Shown here: positions 1 to 11,295 of the stretch, one piece after another
How the letters are laid out: each line of letters starts with the position of its first letter
How positions within the stretch are numbered: position 1 is the first letter of the stretch
From: Tulasnella sp. 424
Taxonomy: Eukaryota > Basidiomycota > Agaricomycetes > Cantharellales > Tulasnellaceae
Reading direction: 5' to 3'
DNA: 64,000 nucleotides
Assembly: GCA_019633425.1 (NCBI GenBank)
Contig: WSUB01000120.1
Span: forward strand, 1-64,000
The notes under the pieces: model-generated
What the model saw: only the letters and a program-made list of their open reading frames with translations
Database searches by the model: none
What the model was told of the DNA's origin: nothing
Translations under genes and position numbers: made by a program

Positions 1-1014
1 ATCTACGAGACTCCCCAATAAGTAGTAAGCTCCAGTTTCGCGCCCCGCCGACCCCCATGAGGGAATCGCACTTGACATCCGTCACTACACGCTCACCTCG
101 TAGTCGAAGACCTGAACTCTCTCATGCAGGCTTTTCTTTGAGAACCTAAGGGGAAGTCTGGCACAAGAACAATGTCCGTGCCATTTCCCTTTTCGACTGT
201 TGCTAACGTCCCGACTATGGAGTGTCAGGCGTTGCCTATACCCGCTGCACCGTGGTTAAATGCCTAATAATGGTAATAGGACCTCAGGGTCGTAGTGTGA
301 CCTCAGCGTCATAACATGACCTCAAACTCCATCCAATTCTGCGGTAATTCGACGGACCCGATTGGGGCAACTCAGAGAAATCACTTTGGGAACGAGTCCC
401 GATTGTAGCGCAGCGCCTCTTATACACATCTCACAGAGACCACAAATCAAATCGCTTTTGCATATAATCCGCCGATGACTTTCGTCTTCACCCTGGGTGT
501 CACCGACGAGTGGGGAACGGCGACGCCAGTCCGCACACATACGTACACATACAAGCTCCGAGGGTCTCTTCGTGGAATACCAACGCGAACCTGGAAACGG
601 AGAATAAAAGGCGAACAGAGAGAAGCGCCTTTCGCTCTAGAAACCCCAAACCGGCGTATAACAACAAAGGGACCACGCGCTTGGCTGCGTGCCTTTTCAA
701 TTATGCTCGCTGTACCAATGCAGTATCCAGACAAACCACAGCCATCATCGGGTCTGTCTTGCGTGACTAGTCGCAGGCGGAGAAATAACGGGGGCTCCGC
801 CGATTAGTCGTCAAACACAAGCGACGCCGGGTACTCTCTTAGAGGGATTTCGGAGGTCAAGGATTCAGAATTCGAGAAGAGAGGGTTCGTCTCCCCTCAG
901 CGTGACGTCAACGAGCTTTCCGTACATGATCCAATGAATAGAAGTTGCCCAAGCAAGGAATGCCTCTTTACACATTCGAGGTACCGGCTCTCTACTTGTG
1001 ATCAGGCTCACAAA
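1..1014 (+). repeat. Degenerate direct repeat, copy 1
   Basis: This stretch matches 2714-4369 in the same orientation, with many scattered substitutions. Shared landmarks are the opening segment at 1 and 2714, the stretch around 340-780 matching about 3040-3540, and the last block at 870-1014 matching about 4226-4369. Copy 1 begins at or before the window edge and ends just 3' of the divergent DJ-1 gene. Its open frames are not conserved between the copies, and no transposase, reverse transcriptase, terminal repeat or target-site duplication was seen. It is probably an old local duplication rather than an active element. Confidence 0.8.
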
Positions 1015-1056
1015 AGGACATGAGATACATGACTCGAGAAGAGCTGTCGTCCGGAT

Positions 1057-1994
1057 TTACAAAGTACCCTGAAGCTGTTTAAGGATAGCGACTCCAATAG
1101 CCTTCGCTGAGCCAGGGTTCTGGCCGGTGATCAAGTTTCCGTCAACCGCAATTTTCTCCTGCATTTGCGAGTGTCTTCGTCAGAACACGTAGGGAAGGAG
1201 CGGTTACTTGAAAGACTTACAGCCCATGGTTCACTGGCTTTGACGTAGGTTCCTCCCTTTTCCAAGATCTTGTCTTCAAGCAGCCAGGGGACGTTCTTGG
1301 TCTTGCCTATAAGTTCTTCCTCTTCGTTCGAGAAACCGGTCACAGTCCGGTTCTTGAAAATAGGAAGGTTGTTGGAATCAAGGACGTTAGCAAAGACCGC
1401 CGGTCCGTGGCAAACAGCTGCTGTGGGCTTTCCGGCTTGGAAGAACTACAGTGGCCCAAATTTCAGGGTGACAGGCTCGCAATGGGCAGACGGGCTTCAC
1501 GTCGGAGGAGAGTTTGATAGACGCAGGGTCGGTAGCGAGGTCGATGACAGGACCATGTCTAACATTCAGTAGAGTGTCCGTTAAGTGTATGCGGCTAAAG
1601 ATTCCTAAAGAATTGAACCCACCCTCCGGGGTAGAACACGGCCGCATAATCAGCTTCCTTGACGTCGGTCAACTTGAACGCGTTGGCCAGCTTGTTTTTT
1701 ACCACATCATCTTTCAAGAACTTGACGCTTTCATCATCCGTGAACGTTTGGACGCTGTATTGGTCAACAGGAGGGTTGGGCCCGGCTGGAGCAGCGAAGT
1801 CGATGTCGTAGTGGGGAGCAAGAACGCAATACGGGTGCGCCGCTGCATAGGACAGGGCGTTAGTGCACCACATCCTCGCTTGAGAAAAATAGCCCACCCT
1901 CTGGGAGAAACCACCCAGTTGGCTGGCCGAGGACGTCTTTGGTAGCGGAAGTGAAGATGAACAAGATTTTCTGTCTGTTCGAAGGAGCCGACAT
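1057..1994 (-). CDS. DJ-1/PfpI (Hsp31-like) protein, divergent copy
   Basis: Member of the class I glutamine-amidotransferase-like DJ-1/PfpI superfamily. Hsp31-type members act as glyoxalase III, protein deglycase or holdase chaperones in the cytosol. The start at 1994 gives MSAPSNRQKILFIFTSA, the usual first beta strand. Five exons can be spliced; visible motifs in order are LPE-AAHPY (family glutamate), FYPGGHGP, AAVCHGPAVF (nucleophile elbow, Cys-His), VTGFSNEEE, VPWLLEDK, and ITGQNPGSA near the C-terminus. All motifs are canonical, so it is probably active. It lies opposite in direction to the three-gene DJ-1 array at 7.9-12.2 kb and is clearly more diverged from those genes than they are from one another. 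The substrate cannot be told from sequence. Confidence 0.88.
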
Positions 1995-2080
1995 GATGAG
2001 TAGTTTGAATGCTAGATATGTGCGAGGTGTGGTGAGTGGGAACTTGCAGATGAGTGCCTTGCAAGTCGGGGGGAGGGAGC

Positions 2081-2087
2081 TATATAG
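2081..2087 (-). promoter_or_regulatory. TATA-like element upstream of the DJ-1 gene
   Basis: A TATATAG motif, read on the minus strand, lies about 87 bp upstream of the DJ-1 start codon at 1994. This is a plausible TATA position for a gene with a short 5' leader. Position and motif are the only evidence. Confidence 0.45.
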
Positions 2088-2713
2088 GATTCCTCCGTGA
2101 GGTCTGACGCAATCGCCCAGAGTGACCCCCACCAGGCGAACGGCTTCTGATTGAGACAGGCCACAATAGGATCACAGCTAGCGTGTGTCAGCCGTCACAT
2201 TTACTAACCCGTGAAAGGAAGCTCAGAGCTACGTTCTCTGAGGTGGAGGTTGATGAATATGAGCTTCGCGTTCAAGGGTCTTGCCGAATATGGCGGCGGG
2301 TTTAACGGCTCAGATCCAGTCCTCCACTCTTTCTCGCTACAACAGTGAGCGCTTCTTCGTGTGTCTCTCGGTTATCTTATCGCCGTGTATTATTTACCCA
2401 CAATCCCCATTGCTGAGCGCATTTGCTGACTCGCCACAATGCCGCGAAAAAGAAGGGGTCGACGCGTCGCCGCTGACGATTTTCGAGAACTATTGTCGAA
2501 ACGCCCCCGGAGGCTCCGCTTGGTGCAAGAACATTTATCAAGTGCCTCTAATCCAGATCATGCTTGATTGGCACCGGACAGACTGCCAAACGATCCCGTT
2601 GAGTCGTCGTCCGATTCCGGTGCCATGGGACATGCGGTCAAGCACGATGCCGAGAGGGCGATGTTGCTTATGTCGCAGAGCCTTAAATGATAAATACATC
2701 ATGATATTATTCG

Positions 2714-4369
2714 CATCTACGAGACTCCCCAACAAGTAGTAAGCTCTAGTTTCGCGCCCCGCCAACCTCTATGAGGGAATCGCACTTGGCAACCGTCGGT
2801 ACACGCTCACTTTGCAGTCAACGACCCGAACTCTTTCCTGCATGCCTTTCTTTGGGAGCTTAAGGGGAAGTCTGGCATAAGAACAATGTCCATATCCGCT
2901 TTTCGACTGTTGCTAACGTCTCGACCATGGAGTGTCAGGCATTGCCATATGCCCACTGCACCGTTAACAGGGTCTCATCATCGTAGTGCGATCTCAGCGT
3001 CATAACATGACCTCAAGCTCCATCCAATTCTGTGGTAACTCAACGGACCCGATTGGGGCAACTCAGATAAATCACTTTGGGAAAAGTCCCGACTGTAGCG
3101 CAGTGCCTCTTGTACACATCTCAGAAAGGACCACAAGCCAAACCGCTCTTACACGTGGTCCGCCGATGGCTTTCGTCTTCACCCTGGGCTACCACCGACG
3201 AGTCGGGAACAGCGACGCCAGTCCACACACATACGTACACATACCGGCTCCGAGGGTCCCTTCGTAGAATACCAACATGAACAAGAGAGAACCGACCTGG
3301 AAACGGAGAATGTAAGGCGAATAGAGAGAACCGCCTTTCGCTCCACAATGCCCAAACCGGTCTATAACGACAAAGGGACCACGCGCTCGGGTTCCGCTTG
3401 GCGGGCGTCTTTCCAATTATCCTCGGTGCACCGATGCACCGATGCAGTATCCACACAGCTCACAGCCATCACTGAGACTGCCTTGCGTGACTGGTCACAT
3501 GTGGGGAAATAACGGAGGTTCGGCAGATTAGTCGTCAGACTCAAACGATGGGCGCTCTCTTAGATGGATCTCGGAGGCCCAGAATCCGGAATTAACCGTG
3601 AATCATCCCCCCAAGTCCAGATCGGGTGAGCCCTTTCCTCATGGCCTCGCTGTTTCCCGTAAGTAGACTTTGCAAGAAATCTAGGTTCCACAGACGTCAC
3701 AAGGAGCTCGCAGGTCCAGCTCCATTCCACCCCCGCTTCACCACAGCCCGACACTCCTGCTTATTGCTATCCCCGAGCGATACGCGCTTTAACACGATCT
3801 CATTTTTAATTGCCAAATCTCTGGCTTTGGCTTCCGCTATCGTTACACGTGGTCAGCAATCCCCTCCTAGTTCATTGCATCGGTTAGGTCTGGGTGTTAA
3901 GAATCAGAGACTGGCCCAAACGCTAGCCACAGTATAGGCTGTTCAATTTCATGATTTACTAATACCTATAACGGCTACTGCTCGCCCGCCGATAACGTCT
4001 GCTCATGCACAAACAATACGTACCTTCGCTCTACCACGGAATGCATGCTTCTACGTTCTTCTGATCCATCTGAAAACCCCCATGTCAGTGCTAAACATCT
4101 TCTATTCCTCTTTTCGCCTCCAATTCATCTCGATCCTACCTAGCGTTCCTTTTGGTCTTAATAGAGGCTGCAAACTTGTTTCTCGACAGGCGTGCTCGAG
4201 AGTCTATTCGAATCGCTTTCTTTACAGGAAGAAAGGGTTCATCTCCCCAAAGCATGACGTCAACGAGTTTTTTGTACATGAGAGTCAAACGAAAAGAAAC
4301 TGCCCAAGCAAGGAATGCCTCTTTACACATTCGAGGTACTGGCTCTCTACGTGTGATCAGGCTCACAAA
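2714..4369 (+). repeat. Degenerate direct repeat, copy 2, with internal extra segment
   Basis: Second copy of the repeat at 1-1014. It follows copy 1 collinearly to about 3595, is interrupted by roughly 630 bp absent from copy 1 (about 3596-4225), and resumes to about 4369. No clear terminal inverted repeat or target-site duplication was found around the extra segment, so whether this is an insertion here or a deletion in copy 1 is open. No conserved reading frame runs through it. Confidence 0.75.
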
Positions 4370-5491
4370 ACAGCTTCGCTCTTTGTTATCCCAAGATACA
4401 GGGTCTTGTATCTAACGATTAATCGCACATGCTGTGTTTTGGCTTGGTGGTCATTCTGTGCCGACATCCGTAAACAACGATCTATCTCAGCTTGACCGGA
4501 GACTTTCCACGACAGGCTATGAAGCGGAGAGCGTCATATTTATTGCGAATCCGGCTTACGTGCAGTTTCCTGGCTGGACCTTCCTTATTCACCTAGGTCG
4601 GTAATACAGCGTTCGATTCTGCGTTAGTCCTCTGGCAGCTCCCGGACAACTGCTGTCCGCCAATCGTATCGCTTCTCCCTCCAAGGTGCACGTTTACCTT
4701 TCAGATGATCAATCTTAGGCGAAGCCCAGTATGGCAGTGAGGAGAGCTGCCATACATTGGCACTAGTCTGGCCTCTGTACTAAAACCATACGGTAATATT
4801 CGACCTTTCCGTTTTGGTGGGTAACGCTGGAACTCGGAGAACCGACGTCCTTCTGCGTTGATCAGCACATGGTGGGGGCCGGCTCGGCACGCATTCGATG
4901 GTGCCGAAAGATTGACGCGCAGTCGTCGCAACCCTGAACCACATTCGAAGCTTTCATTTCTTAGTCGGAGTTCAAAACTTTTGATCAGTAGGGTCGGCTC
5001 GGCGTCAATCCAAGTTCAGGATCGCTATGCGGCTCGGAAAGCTATTCGGATCTATTCACTGGGCCGGCCGGTGAATTTCACGCACACCCTCTGCGTGCCT
5101 TTTGGGGGGGCGCCGAGGTGCAATCGAGAACATTTTGATAAGGTCCTCCGTCACGCGGAGAGTGGATCGTCTTCGTTGGGCAGACGGCTCTATCCCAGGA
5201 AGTGCCCCCTATCTTATGCTTCGTCAGAAAAAGGAAGTTTTCCGACCCCCGGTTTGGAGAAGGAATCCCACTTATCAGCGTATCGCCATTACTCCAACTT
5301 CTCGGGCAGTGTATCCACCAACGGGATCGCTTTAGCTCAAAAGGTCTAGCGCCAGGTTATTTGTAGCAACAGTGTATAAATTGGGAAAATGAAATGAAAA
5401 GACAAAGTAAACAAATAAAAACCTATGCAACAGGACATACAAGTACAATCAAGAATATAATTAGATTAGCACCCATCTCTGGACGTCTAGT
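4370..5491. other. Intergenic region without recognisable gene
   Basis: Between the end of repeat copy 2 and the 3' end of the first peroxidase gene no reading frame with a recognisable domain or plausible splice structure was seen. The longest open frame (4858-5349, plus strand) has no motif I recognise and a composition unlike the real genes here. Confidence 0.5.
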
Positions 5492-6855
5492 TTAAACTGG
5501 AATGAGCTTTCCAGTGGCATAGTTTGGCTTCCGCTGGTCAAGGAATGCATCTCCTGGTCGGAGAGTCTGGTTTTCGTTGATGTTGAATTCGATGTCCAGA
5601 GATGTCTTTTGCGCTTGCTGTCAACAAAGAAGCATGAGGGACAGCCATAGTAATAGTCCCAAGCTAATACGTACGAGGATAGTGTGACCGAATCTCTCCC
5701 TGTTCTTTGGCTCCCATCCGTCGGGGAAGCGCTCCTCAGAGAGGTAGACCCTGAGGTCAGCAACATCACCGCCGAAGATCGAGTACAAAAGCGCCGCATT
5801 GCCGGAACCTAACGGATGACGACTGGAATTAGCAACCTTCTCGAAGTAGACCAAATCACAAATGACGCACCGAAGAACTTGTGGATAAAGCTGTAGGTCA
5901 TCGAGTATTGACCGTTGCTGGCCTTGCACTCGGCGCGACGCAAGCCGGAGTAGTACGCAAAGTCCTCGACGGTCAACTTTACACCGTCGGAGGAGGCGCT
6001 GAGGAGTCTGTCGACGAGTTCAGCATGAGGATAGCTTTGGTCGGGGCAGAATGCGATGTCGGGGCCTGCAAGTCGTCATGGGGATGGTTAGGATACGTCA
6101 TGCGTGCAGCACAGCACAGCCGGATGGGGGACTGACGGGTGAAAGATGCATCATGTTGAACAATGTTCAAGGTGTTGAGGTCATGAAGGTTGATCCATCC
6201 ACGGCCTTGATCGAGCAGGTACGCGGAAGCGGTCAATTCTGTAAAAGAACGGATCATCATTAATTGGACCCAGACCCGCTTTACGGCCCGGCAATCAACT
6301 TACGATCACCGAGGGCTGGGGACAGATTGTAAGCCCATTGGATTGCATGTGACATTTGCTTGTAAGTTAATCGCTTTCCATCCCGGGGCAGGATACCTGT
6401 GGATTTTCGGGTTTAACACGGCCTTCACGTGGGGATCAGATGAGATGAGGTCGCATACCATGATTGGCAAGAGCGTTCAGGCTGTGGAAACGAAAGAAGA
6501 AAGATCAGTCGTCGGTCGCGGTTCATCGCTTAACCCCATACTTACCCTGGGCAAGGGCTCCTCGAATCGCTGGGGCCCGGGGCGATGTACTCTGGCCACA
6601 TACGGTTGAAGCCCGGCTGGTTTTGAGCGATGACTTTGCCCTTAGATTTGCGTGGCCAAATCGCTGCCAAAACCTATGTGTAGAGAAGGCATTAGTCAAG
6701 TTGATCGTGACAGGGTTTCGAAAGTAACTGACCGAGTAAACAGTGTCTCGTGCATGGAGCTGGATAACGAAGCCTAGCAAAGGGATGAGACCGAGACCAA
6801 GTTTGAATGACCGGCTGAAAATGCCAAAAATTGTAGTGAAGACGTTGACAGTCAT
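5492..6855 (-). CDS. Heme-thiolate peroxidase (chloroperoxidase/peroxygenase family), copy 1
   Basis: Belongs to the fungal heme-thiolate peroxidase family (Peroxidase_2), which uses a cysteine-ligated heme and H2O2 to halogenate or oxyfunctionalise substrates. The start at 6855 gives a short N-terminal hydrophobic stretch (GLGLIPLLGFVIQL), likely a signal peptide or anchor. Downstream exons give SRSPCPG (proximal Cys motif, PCP) joined to LNALANHG, then ILPRDGK, a Q-H-D-A-S segment where the family usually has E-H-D, an RRAECKASN segment, and the C-terminal EERFPDGWEPK. At least seven short introns are needed; the stop is at 5492. It is paralogous to the gene at 18492-19960. Enzymatic type (peroxygenase, haloperoxidase or other) cannot be fixed from sequence. 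Confidence 0.82.
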
Positions 6856-6933
6856 GGTGGTGGGAGTAAAGTGGGGAAGGGGATGAAAGGTGGAGGAGAG
6901 TTGTCGATCAAACGAAGAGTCGCGGATGGAATG

Positions 6934-6942
6934 TTTATATAC
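6934..6942 (-). promoter_or_regulatory. TATA box of peroxidase copy 1
   Basis: On the minus strand this reads GTATATAAA. It lies about 80 bp upstream of the start codon at 6855, a normal core-promoter distance. Confidence 0.5.
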
Positions 6943-7940
6943 AGAAGTCGGGTGCTAGCAAGATAGGGGACAAGTGTGTAGCGCTTGGTTCGGGGCGCTC
7001 ACAATTGATCGGCTTGCGCAGCCTTTTGGAAGTCTTGGGTTTGCACAGCGGGAAGCGGGGTGTACGGAAAGAGATCTCCGAACAAAAGATCACCGCCGCC
7101 TCGGTTCGTCCAATCATTTTCCGGTGCCCAGAGTTTATTATTATTCGTGCCACCCTTCGCGTCCGGGCAAGACGGGCCCAGAAGCCACTCAAAAGGAAAA
7201 AAATGAATGAATGAATAGTCGTTCTGCAAGCCATAGGAGAAAAGCGAGATAATTTGCGGCCGGCCGTTGTTCGGAGTTCGAAAAATTTGCCCACCAAGAG
7301 AATTCCAAGGTTCTACGGGCGCCTATGAACGGAACAACGAACCAATCAATGCGGGAGAGATTACACCGAAGATGGAGAAGAGAGGGAAATCATGCTTTAC
7401 CACATGAAGCCATGCATGGAACGTCCCCATCGTGGAAGACGACGGGTTCGGGCCAGGGCAGTGAGGGGCGCAACCGGTGCCGTGATAGTCCCCGGCCTTT
7501 GGGTCTTTCCCGCGGTAGGACCCTTTCCTCATTTAGGAACAATCGGGGCTTGCGAACACCGCGCCGACGACGAGCCTTGATTAACCTCCTAATGACGAAG
7601 CCCGCAAGCCTCCACAAGCCTAATTTGAAAGGGTGTATTACCAGGCTTAGGAGAGGCTGGGCGTCATCGGCAAAAAGCCCAGCCACCTTGATCGGCTTCG
7701 ACGGATCACCAGATGCCAATCAAAATGCTCAAAAGCTCTTGGGAGAAACTAGCGCCACCGTAATCGCACCGTCTTACAGTACGAATAGACGCAGGGATGA
7801 TCTTTACGAGAGGCACGAACATCGTTCTCTCGGTGGCCTGGGAGCGATCGCGTCACGGGATTTGCCGGCTATTACCCCGTCGAAGACCGATGGCACCGAT
7901 CTTGGAGGCAAACCACAGCCATCTGTCAACGCATTAAGCC

Positions 7941-8897
7941 ATGAGTCACCAAGACAATAAAAAGCAAATATTGTTCATCTTCACATCAGCGTCGAAGACG
8001 TTGCTAGACAACCCTACTGGGTGGTATCTTCCGGAAGGTAAGTCGTCTCGGCTTGCCATCAAACTTTCATCCTCCTAAATCAGACGCCTGCCTGTAGCCG
8101 CTCAGCCGTATTACACGCTTCTCCCTCATTTCCACATCACATTTGCGTCTCCGTTGGGTCCCAATCCCCCAATTGACCAAGGAAGCGCCGAAAGATACAA
8201 GGAGGAGGAGTCCAGCGCCAAGTGGTTAGTCGATCCAACCGTCAAGGAGAAGCTCGATACGGCTTTGAAGCTGAGCGAAGTAAATCATGAGGACTATGCG
8301 GCTGTTTTCTATCCCGGTGGGTGAGTCGGCCAGTCAAGAGTCCCGCAAAAGAAAAGCTGTACAGCGTCTAAACCGATTCGGTGTGGGGTAGTTACGGTCC
8401 CGCGATAGATCTCCCAACCGACGAAGCCAACATCAAGATCTGCAGTGAGGTAGGTTTGGAATGCGTTAAACCTTTCCCGCCGTCGCTCGACGAGCCTTGG
8501 TTCATTAGTTCTTCCGGGCGAAGAAGCCAGTTACCGCTGTTTGCCACGGACCATGTGCCATCGTCAACGCAACGGACGCCGAGGGTCAGCCAATTGTGAA
8601 GGGGAGGACTGTTACGGGTATATCAAACGCGGAGGAAGAAATTGCCCAAAAGAAAAAGGACGTGCCGTTCCTGTTGGAAGACAAACTCGTTGAGAAAGGA
8701 GGGAACTACGTAAAGGCAGAGAAGCCTTTTGACGTCAGTGCCATCCCGCATACCTTTACATCCTTAGGGGTAGAAGTTATTAACGCCCGATGGTACTTTC
8801 TTAGGCCAAGGTAGTCGTCGACGGCCACCTAATCACAGGACAAAACCCAGCATCAGCGAGAGGAGTCGCGGAGGAACTCATCCAACTTCTTTCCTAA
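7941..8897 (+). CDS. DJ-1/PfpI protein, tandem array copy A
   Basis: First of three tandem DJ-1/PfpI (Hsp31-like, putative glyoxalase III/deglycase) genes. Exons 7941-8037, 8098-8320, 8392-8449, 8509-8733 and 8805-8897 join in frame to 231 residues, the usual family size. The start ATGAGTCACCAAG is conserved in position among the copies. Visible motifs: FIFTSASKTLLDNPTGWYLPE, then AAQPYY, FYPGG joined to YGP, TAVCHGP (nucleophile Cys-His), VTGISNAEEE, VPFLLEDKLVEKGG and ITGQNPAS. Two positions are unusual: HPY is QPY and GGHGP is GGYGP. The Cys-His pair and the LPE glutamate remain, so activity is likely but substrate preference may have changed. Confidence 0.88.
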
Positions 8898-9645
8898 GAT
8901 TTAAAAGTGCCAGTCACCAGCTTGAAAATCGGAAAGTACAATTGCCTGGCATCATGTACACCAGTCGTAATGAAAATGCATACGTTTGCCACTTTGTGGA
9001 TTGAGGACGGGGACGAACGGTTGAAGCCGCTTCAAGCTCCTTGGCGCGGACAGCCTCACTCAAGCGTGGTTCTCTAACGGCTTTCAATCCGAACCAACCT
9101 CCTTCCGGGCTTGAGACCGATTGGGCCGGAGATCGCAGGGCTGGGATAAAGCTCGAACAAACATCGTCCGGACTGTTGGACGATGGATTGTGGGAGAGTT
9201 GTCTCGGAGGGAGGGGTAGGGCCTCCCAACCCCTTTGCGATGCATCCCCAGAAAGGAAGAAATCTCTCTTGGAGCGGTAGACCCCGCTCGTTGTAAGCCT
9301 CCACAAGCTTACTTTAAAAGGTGCCATTTTCGGTAATACCAGCTTTAGGAGAGGTTGGGCGTTGTCGGCAAAAAGCCAAGCCACCTTTGATCGGCTTCGA
9401 TGGTTCACCAAATGCCAATCAGAATGCTCAAAATCTCTTGGGGGAAACCAGCCCCATCCTAATCACGCCGTATTACAAGACGAACAGAAGCCGTGATGAG
9501 ACATTTACGAGAGGCACGAACATCTCTCTCTCGGTGGCCTGGGGGAGATTGCGTCACGGGACTCGCCGAAGCTGTTGGTCCTTCGGAGCCCGATCGCGCA
9601 GTTGATCCTAGAGACAAACCACACCATCTGTCAACGCATTGAACC

Positions 9646-10602
9646 ATGACTCATCAAGACAATAAAAAGCAAATCCTGTTCATCTTAACATCGGCGTCGA
9701 AGACGTTGCTAGACAAACCTGCTGGGTGGTGGCTTCCAGAAGGTAGGTCGTCCCGGTTTGGCAAACGTTCACCCCCCTAATCTGATGCCGACCTGTAGCT
9801 GCTTGGCCATACTACACGCTGCTTCCTCTTTGCCACATTACCTTTGCAGCTCCATTGGGTCCCAATCCCCCAGTTAGCCAAGAAGCTGTCGCGAAATTCA
9901 AGGACGATGAGGACTGCGTCAAATTCTTAGCCGATCCAACCGTCCAGGAGAAGCTCAATACGGCTTTGAAGCTAAGCGAAGTGAATCCTGAGGACTATGA
10001 TGCTGTTTTCTATCCGGGTGGGTGAGTCGGGCTGGTCAAAGAGTCGTCACAGTAAAAACAAAGGTCCAGCGTCTAAACCGATTTGGTGCGAGGTAGTTAC
10101 GGCCCCGCTATAGATCTCCCAACCGACGAAGCCAACATTAGGATCGCCAGTGAGGTAGGGGTTGGAATGCGTATAACCGTTTCCCGCAGTCGCTCGACGG
10201 ACCTTCATCTGTAGCTCTTCCGTGCGAAGAAGCCAGTTGCCGCCGTTTGCCACGGACCAGCTGCCATCGTCAACGCAACGGACGCAGAGGGCCAGCCAAT
10301 TGTCAAAGGGCGGACTGTCACGGGTTTGTCGAACGCGGAGGAGATTATTGATAAAATGACAAAGGACGTGCCGTTCCTGTTGGAAGATAAACTCGTTGAG
10401 AAAGGAGGGAACTACGTAAAGGCCGAGAAGCCTTTTGAGGTCAGTGTCGTTCGCATACCTTTACGTCCTAAAGGGTAGGGATTATTAACGCCCGATGGTA
10501 ATTCCTTAGGCCAAGGTAGCCGTCGACGGCCACCTAATCACAGGACAAAACCCAGCATCAACGAGAGGTCTCGCGGAGGAACTTGTCAAGCTTCTTTCCT
10601 AA
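9646..10602 (+). CDS. DJ-1/PfpI protein, tandem array copy B
   Basis: Second array gene, with the same five-exon layout and no premature stop found. The start is MTHQDNKKQILFI. Motifs retained: LPE, FYPGG, AAVCHGPAA (nucleophile elbow), VTGLSNAEE, VPFLLEDK and ITGQNPAS. It differs from its neighbours in AWPYY in place of AHPYY, GGYGP in place of GGHGP, an IIDKMTK stretch where copy C has ELGGKTK, and a leucine at the start of exon 4. These differences cluster near the active-site entrance, consistent with divergence after duplication. The role is presumed to be aldehyde or glycation detoxification by family membership only. Confidence 0.87.
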
Positions 10603-11295
10603 AATTTAATAGTATCACTTGCAAGTTTGGAAATTAGAAAGTATAAGCGCCTGGCATCATGTTACCACTTCGCGGATTGAGGACGGCGGACAAACGATTG
10701 AGCTGCTTCATAGCTCCTCCCTTGAGCGGACGCTCTCAATCCAGCATGGGTCTGCACCAGACGAAAATAGCTTTCAATCCGAACCAGCCTCCTTCTGGAC
10801 TTGAGACCGATTGGGCCGGAGATTGCAAGGCTGGGATGAAGCATGAACAAGCATCGTCCGGACTGTTGGACGATTATGGGAGAGCTATCTCGGCCGGAGC
10901 CTTCCAACCCCTTTGCGATGTATCCCCGGGAAGGAAGAAGGGTCGAGAAATTCTCTTGGGGCGGTAGACTCCGCTCGTTGTGAATATTTAGCTATGGATC
11001 GACAGTTTAACCTACGCGCCAAGGTTGTGGAATGGGGATGAGCTGCCTTCCCGATGGTGCGTGGTGGTGAAGCTTTTGAATGCTAAAAGATGAGAATGTA
11101 ACCAGCCCATTCCAATCGCGCCGTCTTACAGGACAAACAGACGCAGTAATGAGACCATTATGAGAGGCACGAACATCGCTCTTTCGGTGGCCTGGGAGCG
11201 ATTGCGTCACGAGACTTGCCGGAGCTGTTGTCCTTCGGGGTCCGATCGCGCTAATCCTGGAGGCAAACCACACCCATCTGTCAACACATTGAGCT

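Noticed and set aside
475..807. 110-codon frame in direct repeat copy 1, with a related frame at 2986-3267
   Set aside because: The two frames are broken relative to each other by indels and show no recognised domain, so they are not convincing coding sequence.
3596..4225. Possible transposable-element insertion in direct repeat copy 2
   Set aside because: No terminal inverted repeats, target-site duplication or transposase-like frame were seen. A deletion from copy 1 explains it equally well.
7325..7960. 211-codon plus-strand frame in the DJ-1 array upstream region
   Set aside because: It overlaps the repeated promoter block, is not open in the equivalent spacers, has no recognised domain, and runs into the DJ-1 start in another frame.
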